A DNA stretch of 64,000 bases from an uncultured Muribaculaceae bacterium. Its GTDB lineage: Bacteria; Bacteroidota; Bacteroidia; Bacteroidales; Muribaculaceae. Below are positions 9,212-16,372 of this stretch, in pieces (positions within the stretch are counted from its first letter, which is position 1; each line of letters begins with the position of its first letter). The DNA lies in NCBI GenBank assembly GCA_910587185.1, contig CAJULY010000007.1:62001-126000 (forward strand), in the 5' to 3' direction. A program made the translations under genes and the position numbers. The notes under the pieces were generated by a model that was given only the letters and a program-made list of their open reading frames with translations, made no database searches and was not told the DNA's origin.

Positions 9212-10120
9212 ATGGATGACGATCTGCTGATAATCCCGCCCGCGCTGAAAGAGGGCGACAAGATAGCCATAGTCTCGCCCGCAGGGATCAGCCGGGCGCA
9301 GAATGTCTATAACGCCCTGCCGGTGCTTCAGGAACTCGGATGGGAACCTTACACGTCGAAACACGCTTTCGGCCGCCACGGAACATATAGCGGAACCGAC
9401 GACGAACGCTACGCCGATCTGGAAGAAGCGTTGCTCGATCCCGAAGTGAAAGCGATCCTGTGTTCACGCGGAGGCTATGGCGCGGTGCATCTTCTGGAGC
9501 GCCTCGACAAGCTCCCGCTGCGCGAAAATGCCAAATGGATAATAGGGTTCAGCGACATCTCGGCGCTCCACGCGCTGATGAGCCGCCACGGCATTGCCTC
9601 AATCCACGGCCCAATGGCCCGACACATAGCCACCCACTCGGGGAATGACGCCGACTCGCAGGCCCTCTTCGGCATCCTTCAGGGAAAACCGCAGACTTTT
9701 GAAATTGCCCCACATCCGCTGAACCGCCCGGGCGAGGCGACGGCTCCGCTTCTCGGTGGCAACATGGCAGTTCTCAACGGATTGATCGGAACACACTTCG
9801 ACATGTTCAAGCCCGGGACAATCCTGTTCATAGAGGATGTCTCGGAACCGATCTACAAGATAGAACGCATGATGTATCAGCTTAAGCTGTCGGGAATCCT
9901 CGAGCAACTGAGCGGACTGATTGTTGGCGATTTCACGGAGTATTCTCCCGACATAGACAACGAGTCAATGGAAAGCATGATAGCCGGAATGGTCAGAGAA
10001 TATGACTATCCGGTGGCTTTCGGCGTTCCTTTCGGTCATGCCAAGAACATAATGCCGCTCGTGGAAAGCATCGAAGCCACGCTGACGGTCACCCCCGAGG
10101 GGGTCACCATCTCACAGTGA
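9212..10120 (+). CDS. ldcA: LD-carboxypeptidase (murein tetrapeptide carboxypeptidase, LdcA-type)
   Basis: Serine peptidase of family S66, which removes the terminal D-Ala from L,D-linked muropeptide tetrapeptides during cell-wall recycling; cytosolic (no signal peptide). The 302 residues match the family. A catalytic triad fits by position: Ser114 in GFSDISALHA, Glu208 in LFIEDVSEP, and His276 in FGHAKNI. The oxyanion-region SRGGYGA precedes it. It is the last gene of the trmB-mrp-radical SAM operon. It converges with the Bax-inhibitor gene, the two stop codons lying only 18 bp apart. Confidence 0.93.
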   Translation: MDDDLLIIPPALKEGDKIAIVSPAGISRAQNVYNALPVLQELGWEPYTSKHAFGRHGTYSGTDDERYADLEEALLDPEVKAILCSRGGYGAVHLLERLDKLPLRENAKWIIGFSDISALHALMSRHGIASIHGPMARHIATHSGNDADSQALFGILQGKPQTFEIAPHPLNRPGEATAPLLGGNMAVLNGLIGTHFDMFKPGTILFIEDVSEPIYKIERMMYQLKLSGILEQLSGLIVGDFTEYSPDIDNESMESMIAGMVREYDYPVAFGVPFGHAKNIMPLVESIEATLTVTPEGVTISQ

Positions 10121-10138
10121 CAACGCTCTTATTACGGT

Positions 10139-10852
10139 TCAGTTGCGTGAATTGCCGAAGAAATTCAGCAGCATCAGGAACAGATTGATGAAGTCGAGAT
10201 AAAGGGTCAGGGCGCCTACTGTGGCAAGCTTGCCCACGTATTCCTGCGGGGCCATCTGCGCCATTGTCTTGACCTGCTGGGTGTCCCATGCCGTCAGGCC
10301 GATGAATATTATGACTCCGGCCACGGATATGATCCATTCCATTGTGCTTGACTTGAGGAAAATATTGACCAAGGCTACAATGATAAGACCGAAAAGACAC
10401 ATAGTCAGGATCGACCCCCAACGGCTGAGATCACGGCTTGTAAAATAGCCATATACACTCATGGCCCCGAAAACGGCAGCCGTTATGAAAAACGTTTTTG
10501 CAATCGAGACGCCCGAATAAACATAGATGAGCGGAAAGATGACCACTCCGTTCACAATGGCGAAAAGATAGAAAAGCAGCGTGGCCGTCGATGAAGTCAT
10601 GCGGTTAAGGGCGCCCGAAATGGACATGACAAGCACCATCTCCACTCCGAACAGCACCCACATCATCCATGAGTGCGTGGCGAAAAAAGTGATGAACCCC
10701 ATGGATGCGCATATCCATGCGGTAAATCCGCTGACAATCATTGCCAGAAACATCTTGAAATATACGCGCTTCATCACCTGGGTGACACGCGCAGCCAATG
10801 CGTCGCCTCCGGGAGAGCCGCCCTGCAGGGAATCGTAGTATGAATTGTTCAT
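10139..10852 (-). CDS. Bax inhibitor-1/YccA-family membrane protein
   Basis: Integral inner-membrane protein of the TMBIM/BI-1 (YccA) family, 237 residues, with about seven hydrophobic segments. Examples are FLAMIVSGFTAWICASMGFI near 35-55 and a final hydrophobic helix ending LLNFFGNSRN. Family-typical features are the WGSILTMCLFGLII segment and the AWDTQQV sequence between the last helices. Homologues include E. coli YccA, which modulates the FtsH protease, and YbhL; some family members leak calcium. It is the last gene of a four-gene minus-strand group. Its start codon lies just after a strong inverted repeat (10857-10895), so its translation or transcription may be controlled separately. 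Confidence 0.93.
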   Translation of the reverse strand: MNNSYYDSLQGGSPGGDALAARVTQVMKRVYFKMFLAMIVSGFTAWICASMGFITFFATHSWMMWVLFGVEMVLVMSISGALNRMTSSTATLLFYLFAIVNGVVIFPLIYVYSGVSIAKTFFITAAVFGAMSVYGYFTSRDLSRWGSILTMCLFGLIIVALVNIFLKSSTMEWIISVAGVIIFIGLTAWDTQQVKTMAQMAPQEYVGKLATVGALTLYLDFINLFLMLLNFFGNSRN

Positions 10853-10856
10853 AGGA

Positions 10857-10895
10857 GCATGTTTGTTAAATGTTACGCATTTATAACAAACATGC
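10857..10895 (-). promoter_or_regulatory. 16-bp hairpin immediately before the Bax-inhibitor start codon
   Basis: GCATGTTTGTTA and TAACAAACATGC form a perfect 12-bp inverted repeat. Inside it AATG and CATT extend the stem by four pairs with a 2-nt bulge and a 5-nt loop. Read on the minus strand, the structure ends four bases before the ATG at 10852 and lacks a following T-run. It is therefore better explained as a translational or transcription-factor control site than as a terminator for the upstream GNAT gene. Confidence 0.55.
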
Positions 10896-10906
10896 CGCCC
10901 GGATTG

Positions 10907-12037
10907 TTACAGCTGTTTTTTCCAGGCGCGTCGCCGGCGGTGCTGACGGTAGTTGAAATACTGCCACTGCTGCTGGACGTTCTCGTTTGTTTCCAGCTCG
11001 ATGTTGCTTTCGGCGAACTTGAAGCCGCTTTTTATGTAGATGGGAAGCAGATCGGCAAAAATCATTGCGTTGACGCCCTTGTTCTGGTACTCCTTGGCCA
11101 CGGCTATGAGCATCAGATCGACCACATCCGATTTCCCTTTGATCGATTTCAGGATATGATACCATCCGAAGGGGAAGATCCGCCCGTTGGCCTTGCGTAG
11201 CCCCTGAGACAGCGACGGCATGGAGATTCCCACTCCGACAAGCTTATCCTCGGCATCCACAATCACGCTCACGCAGTCAAGGCGCAGGAAATCGAGATAT
11301 TGCGAAATGTAATAATCGATCTGTCGCTCCGAGAGCGGACAATAGCCGTAGAGCTTGTCGTAGGCCTCGTTGATGAGTTTAAAAAGTTCGCGGCCATATT
11401 CGTCCTTGATTTTTTTACGCGAAGTGTATTTGAGGACACGCAGATTATATTTTTTCTTGACAATCTCGGCTATGCGCGCATATTTTTCAGGGACCTTGTC
11501 GGGGACTTCGACCCTGAACTCAATCCAGTCGGCATCCTTGGTGTAGCCCATGCGCTCCATGTGGCGTGGATAGTAGGGATAATTGTAGATTGTCGCCATG
11601 GTGCCCATCTCGTCGAATCCGTCCACGAGCATCCCCTCGTGATCCATGTCCGTGAAGCCCATGGGACCGATTATCTCTGTCATTCCCTGTTCGCGGGCCC
11701 AGTTTTCGGCAGCGCTGAAAAGTTCATCTACAACTTCCGCGTCGTCGATAAAATCCACGAATCCGAAACGCGCCTGTTTCTTTTCGGAACGTCCGTTGGC
11801 CACGTCATTTACGATAGCCACGATTTTTCCTGCCGGTTTGCCGTCGCGATAAGCCATGAAAGCCTGCGCACGGCAAAAATCAAACGCCGGGTTTTTCTCA
11901 GGTAGGAGAGTCTGGATCTCGTCGATTCTCAAAGGAGGGACATAACAGGAATTGCCGGAATAGAGGCTGATGCCGAAATCGACGAAACGGCGCAGCTCTT
12001 TACGGGTGGGAACAAGTTTTTTTATTTCAACTGACAT
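10907..12037 (-). CDS. GNAT-like N-acetyltransferase-type protein (function unknown)
   Basis: 376 residues from the start MSVEIKKLVPTRKE. The open frame extends 17 codons further upstream, but this ATG sits inside the overlap with the kinase-like gene (ATGTCAGTTGA, 11 bp shared) and is the natural coupled start. No signal peptide; cytosolic. An acetyl-CoA-binding type fold is suggested by the N-terminal FMAYRDGKPAGKIVAIVND and the C-terminal VDLMLIAVAKEYQNKGVNAM region. It belongs to the long GNAT-related proteins common in Bacteroidetes. The middle segment (IGPMGFTDMDHEGMLVDGFD) is well conserved in that group. Substrate unknown. Overlap with the pseudokinase suggests the two proteins are made in step. 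Confidence 0.8.
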   Translation of the reverse strand: MSVEIKKLVPTRKELRRFVDFGISLYSGNSCYVPPLRIDEIQTLLPEKNPAFDFCRAQAFMAYRDGKPAGKIVAIVNDVANGRSEKKQARFGFVDFIDDAEVVDELFSAAENWAREQGMTEIIGPMGFTDMDHEGMLVDGFDEMGTMATIYNYPYYPRHMERMGYTKDADWIEFRVEVPDKVPEKYARIAEIVKKKYNLRVLKYTSRKKIKDEYGRELFKLINEAYDKLYGYCPLSERQIDYYISQYLDFLRLDCVSVIVDAEDKLVGVGISMPSLSQGLRKANGRIFPFGWYHILKSIKGKSDVVDLMLIAVAKEYQNKGVNAMIFADLLPIYIKSGFKFAESNIELETNENVQQQWQYFNYRQHRRRRAWKKQL

Positions 12038-12842
12038 AAATATCGATAAAAGGGCCACGTACGACATTCTCCACGTGGGCCGTGACACCCGCTTTTGGCG
12101 CTTTCGATGAGCTTACCCAAAGAAGAATACCGATCATGACAAGCAGAAATATGATGATGTAGATATAGAATTTGTTGTTTGAACGATGGGCGAGAGCCAT
12201 CCGCAGCTGATGAATGGAAGCATAGCGGTCCTTCGGATCGGGCTGGCAGCATTTATCGGCTATGCGTCGCAGATAAGCCGGGGCATCGGGCACTGCGTCA
12301 AGAGCCTCCGAAAGGATTTTGCCGAACGACAGGATGTCATCCGTAGCCTCGGCGGCAGTCAGTGTGTCACGCTGGTCGAACCCCACGTCAATCAGCTTGA
12401 GATTCTCGATGTTTTCGGTGAAGATGACAGTCTCAGGCCGGAGAGGAAAGTGAACGATATGGTTGTTCTGAATATAATCCATCGCCTCGACCATCTGGGT
12501 GCAGAGCTTTTCTATATGCTTCTCCGTCACTTCGCCTTTGTCGAGGAGCTTGCGGAGGGAAAGGCCATAGACATCGTCGGTTATGATGCTCATGCCCACA
12601 CCCGGAACATCCTCGAAATCATTGATCATGACAATTCCCGGATGCGCCAGATTGTAACGGACATCGAATTCCTTCTCTATCATGGCTCGGAAACGGGGAT
12701 CGTCCTTATACTCGGGCTTGAGAGTCTTCAGCATCACCCATTTGCCGAACTTCTTGCCGGTGTATATGTCGTAGAACTGCTCCCCCCATTCGGGCAACAG
12801 CTCCAGTTCGGTCCATTTTTCAGTTGGGGCGTTATCAGTCAT
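12027..12842 (-). CDS. Membrane-anchored serine/threonine kinase-like protein, probable pseudokinase
   Basis: 271 residues: a kinase-like domain at about 10-220, a single transmembrane helix at 225-243 (KFYIYIIIFLLVMIGILLWV), and a short 28-residue tail. The orientation (kinase inside, tail outside) is inferred from the charged residues around the helix. Retained: Lys39 in WVMLKTLK (VAIK position), Glu58 in the alpha-C region, and Asp152 of DVG (DFG position). Lost: no glycine-rich loop is visible, and HRDLKPEN is replaced by HFPLRPET (131-138), removing the catalytic Asp and the Mg-binding Asn. Phosphotransfer is therefore unlikely, and a scaffold or ATP/ligand-sensing role is possible. It starts 6 bp after a lipoprotein gene and overlaps the GNAT gene by 11 bp. 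Confidence 0.8.
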   Translation of the reverse strand: MTDNAPTEKWTELELLPEWGEQFYDIYTGKKFGKWVMLKTLKPEYKDDPRFRAMIEKEFDVRYNLAHPGIVMINDFEDVPGVGMSIITDDVYGLSLRKLLDKGEVTEKHIEKLCTQMVEAMDYIQNNHIVHFPLRPETVIFTENIENLKLIDVGFDQRDTLTAAEATDDILSFGKILSEALDAVPDAPAYLRRIADKCCQPDPKDRYASIHQLRMALAHRSNNKFYIYIIIFLLVMIGILLWVSSSKAPKAGVTAHVENVVRGPFIDIYVS

Positions 12843-12848
12843 CTGTCA

Positions 12849-13262
12849 TTATATTGGCTCGAAGGTCAGGATATCTCCTGTGGCGAGATCGGTTAGCTCA
12901 AGCACCGGGTAGCGTCCGCCATAGGTGCGCATGAGATAATCCCACGTCTGGCCGTCGTTAAGATAGACAGACAGGTATTCGGCACCGCCTCCGGCAACCG
13001 AAATGTCCCACTGGATCGGCACCGTCTGCCAGTTGCCATACTGGTTGTAACGGCCGTAGGTGCCGTTGCCGTAATTGTAGAACTGGAATTCCACGACATC
13101 CATTTCCGAGATACCCATGCCGTTGACAGCAGTAAGTTCCCAGTCATAATCAGTCAGAAAATCACCGGTGTAGTAATCGTCATCGTCGTCACAGGATGAA
13201 AACGAGACAAGGCAGAGCATGCCTGCCAGGAATAATGCGAATTGTGGTAAAAACTTTTTCAT
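12849..13262 (-). CDS. Small lipoprotein with lipocalin-like fold, function unknown
   Basis: 137 residues. The signal peptide ends in a lipobox (SFSSC, lipidated Cys24) followed by DDDDDYY, an acidic stretch like the lipoprotein export signal that sends Bacteroidetes lipoproteins to the cell surface. The remaining part has alternating beta-strand-like segments (YDWELTAVNGMGI, VEFQFYNYGNGTYGRYNQYG, ILTFEPI), resembling small lipocalin-like domains. No family name can be given with certainty. It is the first gene of the minus-strand group and has its own -7 element upstream. It precedes the kinase-like gene by 6 bp, which links a surface lipoprotein with an inner-membrane pseudokinase. Confidence 0.75.
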   Translation of the reverse strand: MKKFLPQFALFLAGMLCLVSFSSCDDDDDYYTGDFLTDYDWELTAVNGMGISEMDVVEFQFYNYGNGTYGRYNQYGNWQTVPIQWDISVAGGGAEYLSVYLNDGQTWDYLMRTYGGRYPVLELTDLATGDILTFEPI

Positions 13263-13297
13263 ATCTGATAAACCTGTCTGAGGCCACAGTTTGTTCG

Positions 13298-13305
13298 CAA
13301 AATTA
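13298..13305 (-). promoter_or_regulatory. -7 element of the lipoprotein/pseudokinase operon
   Basis: On the minus strand TAATTTTG (TAnnTTTG) lies 35 bp before the lipoprotein start. No TTTG is found at the usual -33 spacing, so the promoter is only partly supported. Confidence 0.45.
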
Positions 13306-13390
13306 CGTATATTTTTTCATAAAAAAACGAATTCCCGGTTTTTCGATCCAAAATAATCGCTGAAAAGATAAAAATCATCAATTTTTGATG

Positions 13391-13398
13391 TAATTTTG
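13391..13398 (+). promoter_or_regulatory. -7 element of the GH3-like gene
   Basis: TAATTTTG (TAnnTTTG) ends 19 bp before the ATG at 13418. No clear -33 element. Together with the element at 13298 it makes this a divergent promoter region of about 150 bp. Confidence 0.45.
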
Positions 13399-13417
13399 TT
13401 AGATAAAAAACTCCGAT

Positions 13418-14920
13418 ATGAATCTGACCCCGCTCATACGCCCTTATTTCACAAGCCGGCTGAGGGATTTTGAAAAATATGCCTCGCAGACGGAGCGCCT
13501 TCAGCGCCGCGAACTGGCACGCATGCTGAAAGCCGGGCGCCGGTGTGAGTGGGGCGAATGTCACGGATTCGCGTCAGTCGATTCCTACGAGGGCTACAGG
13601 CGCGCCGTTTCGATAACGCCCTATTCGGAACTGCGACCTCTGATCATGAGAATGATCCGCGGCGAGCGTGACATACTGTGGCCAGGCCGCACGCGGTTCT
13701 TCGCCCAGTCGTCAGGCACATCCGACGGGAAAAGCAAGTACATCCCGATTACGGACGAGTCGCTGTCGCGCAACCATTACCGCGGCGGCTCCGACGTGGT
13801 CTCGCTTTATCTCGGACTTTACCCCGACAGCCGTCTCTTCTCGGGTAAGTCCTTCATTCTGGGAGGCAGCTTCGCCAACGAACTTGATCTTCCGGCCGGC
13901 TCCCGGACCAAAGTCGGAGATCTTTCGGCCACTCTGATCGATTCCATTAACCCGCTTGTGGAGCTTCTGCGCGTCCCTGACAAGAAAACGGCTCTGATGG
14001 CCGACTGGACAAAAAAACTCCCCGCCCTTGTGGAATCGGCCATGAATGCCGACGTCACCAACATTTCAGGCGTCCCTTCGTGGTTTCTGACCGTTCTCAG
14101 GGGAATTATGGAGAAGAAGGGCGCCAAGGAGCTTCATGAAGTGTGGCCGCATCTGGAAGTTTTCTTCCACGGAGGCATATCTTTCGCGCCCTACCGCAGT
14201 CAATATGACTCGATAATAGACCCCGGGCGCATGCGTTATCTCGAGACATACAACGCCTCCGAAGGGTTCTTCGCCGTTCAGGACCGACGTGACAGCCGGG
14301 CGATGCTCCTGCTTCTTGACGCCGGAGTGTTCTATGAATTCATCCCTCAGGAAGGAGGCGATCCCCTCCCCGCCTGGGAAGTGGGACCCGGAAGGATCTA
14401 CGAGATGATAATTACGGCGGTCAACGGTCTCTGGCGATTCCCTATCGGCGACACCGTCAGGGTGGAAACCGTGAATCCGCTAAGAATCACGGTGGCCGGC
14501 CGAACAAAAAGCTTCATAAACGCATTTGGAGAAGAGGTGATGGTCCATAACACGGACGCAGCCCTGACAAAAGCATGCAGCCTGACAGGCGCCGAGGTGC
14601 TGAACTACACCGCCGCTCCGGTCTATACTACCGGCCGTTCGCGCGGACGCCACCAGTGGCTCATCGAATTCGCCGTCATGCCGCCAGACATGAACCGTTT
14701 CGCCGCGACGCTCGACAAGGCGCTCACCGAGGAAAACAGCGATTATCAGGCAAAGCGTTCAGGCAACATATTCCTTGATCCGCTCTCGGTAACCGTAGCT
14801 TCTCCGGGACTTTTCGACAAATGGCTCGCCTCGACGGGCAAACTCGGCGGACAGAGGAAAGTGCCGCGACTATCCAATGACCGCAGCCTGATCGACTCGA
14901 TGCTTAAATTCAACCTATAG
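13418..14920 (+). CDS. GH3 auxin-responsive-promoter family protein (acyl-acid amido synthetase-like)
   Basis: 500-residue cytosolic member of the GH3 family, adenylating enzymes that in plants join hormones such as jasmonate or auxin to amino acids. Bacterial homologues have mostly unknown substrates. Seen: the ATP/phosphate-binding FFAQSSGTSDGKSKYIPIT near residue 95-110, and the second nucleotide motif YLETYNASEGFFA near 275-290. A glycine-rich ISGVPSWF segment lies between, and a C-terminal domain begins around 380 (VAGRTKSFINAFGEEVM). No carrier-protein or NRPS modules are nearby. It heads a plus-strand unit with a DUF4919 and a SIMPL protein. The family call is firm, the reaction is not. 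Confidence 0.9.
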   Translation: MNLTPLIRPYFTSRLRDFEKYASQTERLQRRELARMLKAGRRCEWGECHGFASVDSYEGYRRAVSITPYSELRPLIMRMIRGERDILWPGRTRFFAQSSGTSDGKSKYIPITDESLSRNHYRGGSDVVSLYLGLYPDSRLFSGKSFILGGSFANELDLPAGSRTKVGDLSATLIDSINPLVELLRVPDKKTALMADWTKKLPALVESAMNADVTNISGVPSWFLTVLRGIMEKKGAKELHEVWPHLEVFFHGGISFAPYRSQYDSIIDPGRMRYLETYNASEGFFAVQDRRDSRAMLLLLDAGVFYEFIPQEGGDPLPAWEVGPGRIYEMIITAVNGLWRFPIGDTVRVETVNPLRITVAGRTKSFINAFGEEVMVHNTDAALTKACSLTGAEVLNYTAAPVYTTGRSRGRHQWLIEFAVMPPDMNRFAATLDKALTEENSDYQAKRSGNIFLDPLSVTVASPGLFDKWLASTGKLGGQRKVPRLSNDRSLIDSMLKFNL

Positions 14921-14945
14921 AAAACAAAACCAACAAAAAAAGACA

Positions 14946-15569
14946 ATGAAACGTTTTATACTCCCGCTTCTGCTTTCCGCCATTCTTGTCATCCCCGCTA
15001 TGGGCAGCGACAAGGGAACTGTTCCCTCCGACCGCGCGTCGGTATCGGCTGCCGTGGCCGATCATGGCAAATACAAGGCCCTTGCCGACAGATTTGCCGC
15101 AGGCCACAGTCTCGATCCTTCGGAGATAGCCTATATATATTACGGCACGGCATTGCAGCCCGGATTCAGCGCCGCGACACAATATCCCGACATAGCCAAG
15201 ACCTATGCGGCCGGCGACTATTCCACCGCCCTTTCGCTGATCTGGAAAGCTCTCGCAAAAGATCCAGCCAATCTTTACCTGCTCTTCACAGGCTACGGCT
15301 GCGCCCGCAGCCTCGAGAACAAAGAAGCGGCCGATCTTCTTCAGGGGCGCCTGATGCAGGTCTGCGACATGATATTCAAGTCAGGCACCGGTGTGACGCA
15401 GGAAAGCCCCTACATCATCCTGCGACCTTCCGACATAGACGAGTTCGTTGTCAAATACATCCAGCCCACAGCCATTCTCGGCCGTGCCAAAATCGGCGAT
15501 CTTGATGCCGTCCGCGTCAGCATCGAAGGAGTCCCCAATGACGCCATTCTCTATTTCAAGCAATTCTAA
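14946..15569 (+). CDS. DUF4919-like secreted protein
   Basis: 207 residues with an N-terminal signal peptide (MKRFILPLLLSAILVIPAMG), exported to the periplasm or outer membrane. The body is mostly helical and TPR-like (YPDIAKTYAAGDYSTALSLI). It ends with an SDIDEFVVKYIQPTAILGRA segment and a beta-rich tail ending in YFKQF. The pattern matches the Bacteroidetes domain of unknown function DUF4919, recognised from memory and not searched. It starts 25 bp after the GH3-like gene and is followed 12 bp later by the SIMPL gene. Confidence 0.7.
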   Translation: MKRFILPLLLSAILVIPAMGSDKGTVPSDRASVSAAVADHGKYKALADRFAAGHSLDPSEIAYIYYGTALQPGFSAATQYPDIAKTYAAGDYSTALSLIWKALAKDPANLYLLFTGYGCARSLENKEAADLLQGRLMQVCDMIFKSGTGVTQESPYIILRPSDIDEFVVKYIQPTAILGRAKIGDLDAVRVSIEGVPNDAILYFKQF

Positions 15570-15581
15570 CCTGTTTTCTCC

Positions 15582-16283
15582 ATGAACTACCGCCTTGTTT
15601 TCTCCTCGATAATCATCGCTGTCGGGCTGCTGGCTCTCGGACTATGCCTGCGCAGCGGCCTGAAATCGTTCAACGACAGCCAGCGCACCGTGGAAGTGCG
15701 CGGCCTTTCCACCCGGGAAGTTCCCGCCAACCATGTCACCTGGCCCATTGTTTTCAAGCTCGTAGGCAACGACCTGCCGCAGGTATATACCAACGTGTCC
15801 GCCACAAACGACACCATTGTCCGTTTCCTGCGTGACAACGGCATCGACGCGAAAGACATCTCTGTCAGCGCCCCGCAGATGACCGATCTCAGCGCCGACC
15901 GCTACAACAACCAGCCCATCCCGTTCAACTACAGCGTGACTTCGGTCGTTACGGTCAGCTCGTCGGAAGTAACGAAAGTCCATGATCTCATCAACCGCCA
16001 GGGCGAACTGATGAAACGCGGCATACCCATCGCAACCGATTATGCCAACCCGATCAAATACGACTACACCGACCTCAACTCCATAAAGCCGGAAATGATA
16101 GCCGAAGCCACCAAAAACGCCCGGGAAGCGGCTGAGAAATTCGCTTCCGATTCCCAAAGCAAAATAGGCAAGATCAAGGACGCACGTCAGGGACAGTTCA
16201 CCATCGAGGACCGCGACACTTATACGCCCTATATCAAGGAAGTGCGCGTGGTCACCACTCTTGTCTATTTCCTCGAGGACTGA
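15582..16283 (+). CDS. SIMPL-domain (DUF541) protein
   Basis: 233-residue periplasmic protein with an N-terminal hydrophobic anchor (LVFSSIIIAVGLLALGLCL) and one SIMPL/DUF541 domain. Family features are the start VEVRGLSTREVPANHVTWPIVF, the repeated VS/VTV strands (NYSVTSVVTVSSSEV), and the helix KPEMIAEATKNAREAAEKFA. The fold is known from oligomeric periplasmic and outer-membrane proteins (for example BP26 of Brucella), but the function is unclear. It is the last gene of the GH3-like unit and is followed by a GC-rich hairpin. Confidence 0.88.
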   Translation: MNYRLVFSSIIIAVGLLALGLCLRSGLKSFNDSQRTVEVRGLSTREVPANHVTWPIVFKLVGNDLPQVYTNVSATNDTIVRFLRDNGIDAKDISVSAPQMTDLSADRYNNQPIPFNYSVTSVVTVSSSEVTKVHDLINRQGELMKRGIPIATDYANPIKYDYTDLNSIKPEMIAEATKNAREAAEKFASDSQSKIGKIKDARQGQFTIEDRDTYTPYIKEVRVVTTLVYFLED

Positions 16284-16312
16284 CACTCTCAGCCCACCTG
16301 CCTTAACCACTC

Positions 16313-16341
16313 CCCCTGCCGGGAAAAATATCCGGCAGGGG
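16313..16341 (+). terminator. GC-rich hairpin after the SIMPL gene
   Basis: Perfect 10-bp inverted repeat CCCCTGCCGG / CCGGCAGGGG with a 9-nt loop between the SIMPL gene and the histidine kinase gene. It is not followed by a clear T-run, so it may be a weak terminator or an mRNA-stabilising structure. Confidence 0.5.
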
Positions 16342-16372
16342 TCAATAAACCAATTAAAAGCGATTTTGCCCC

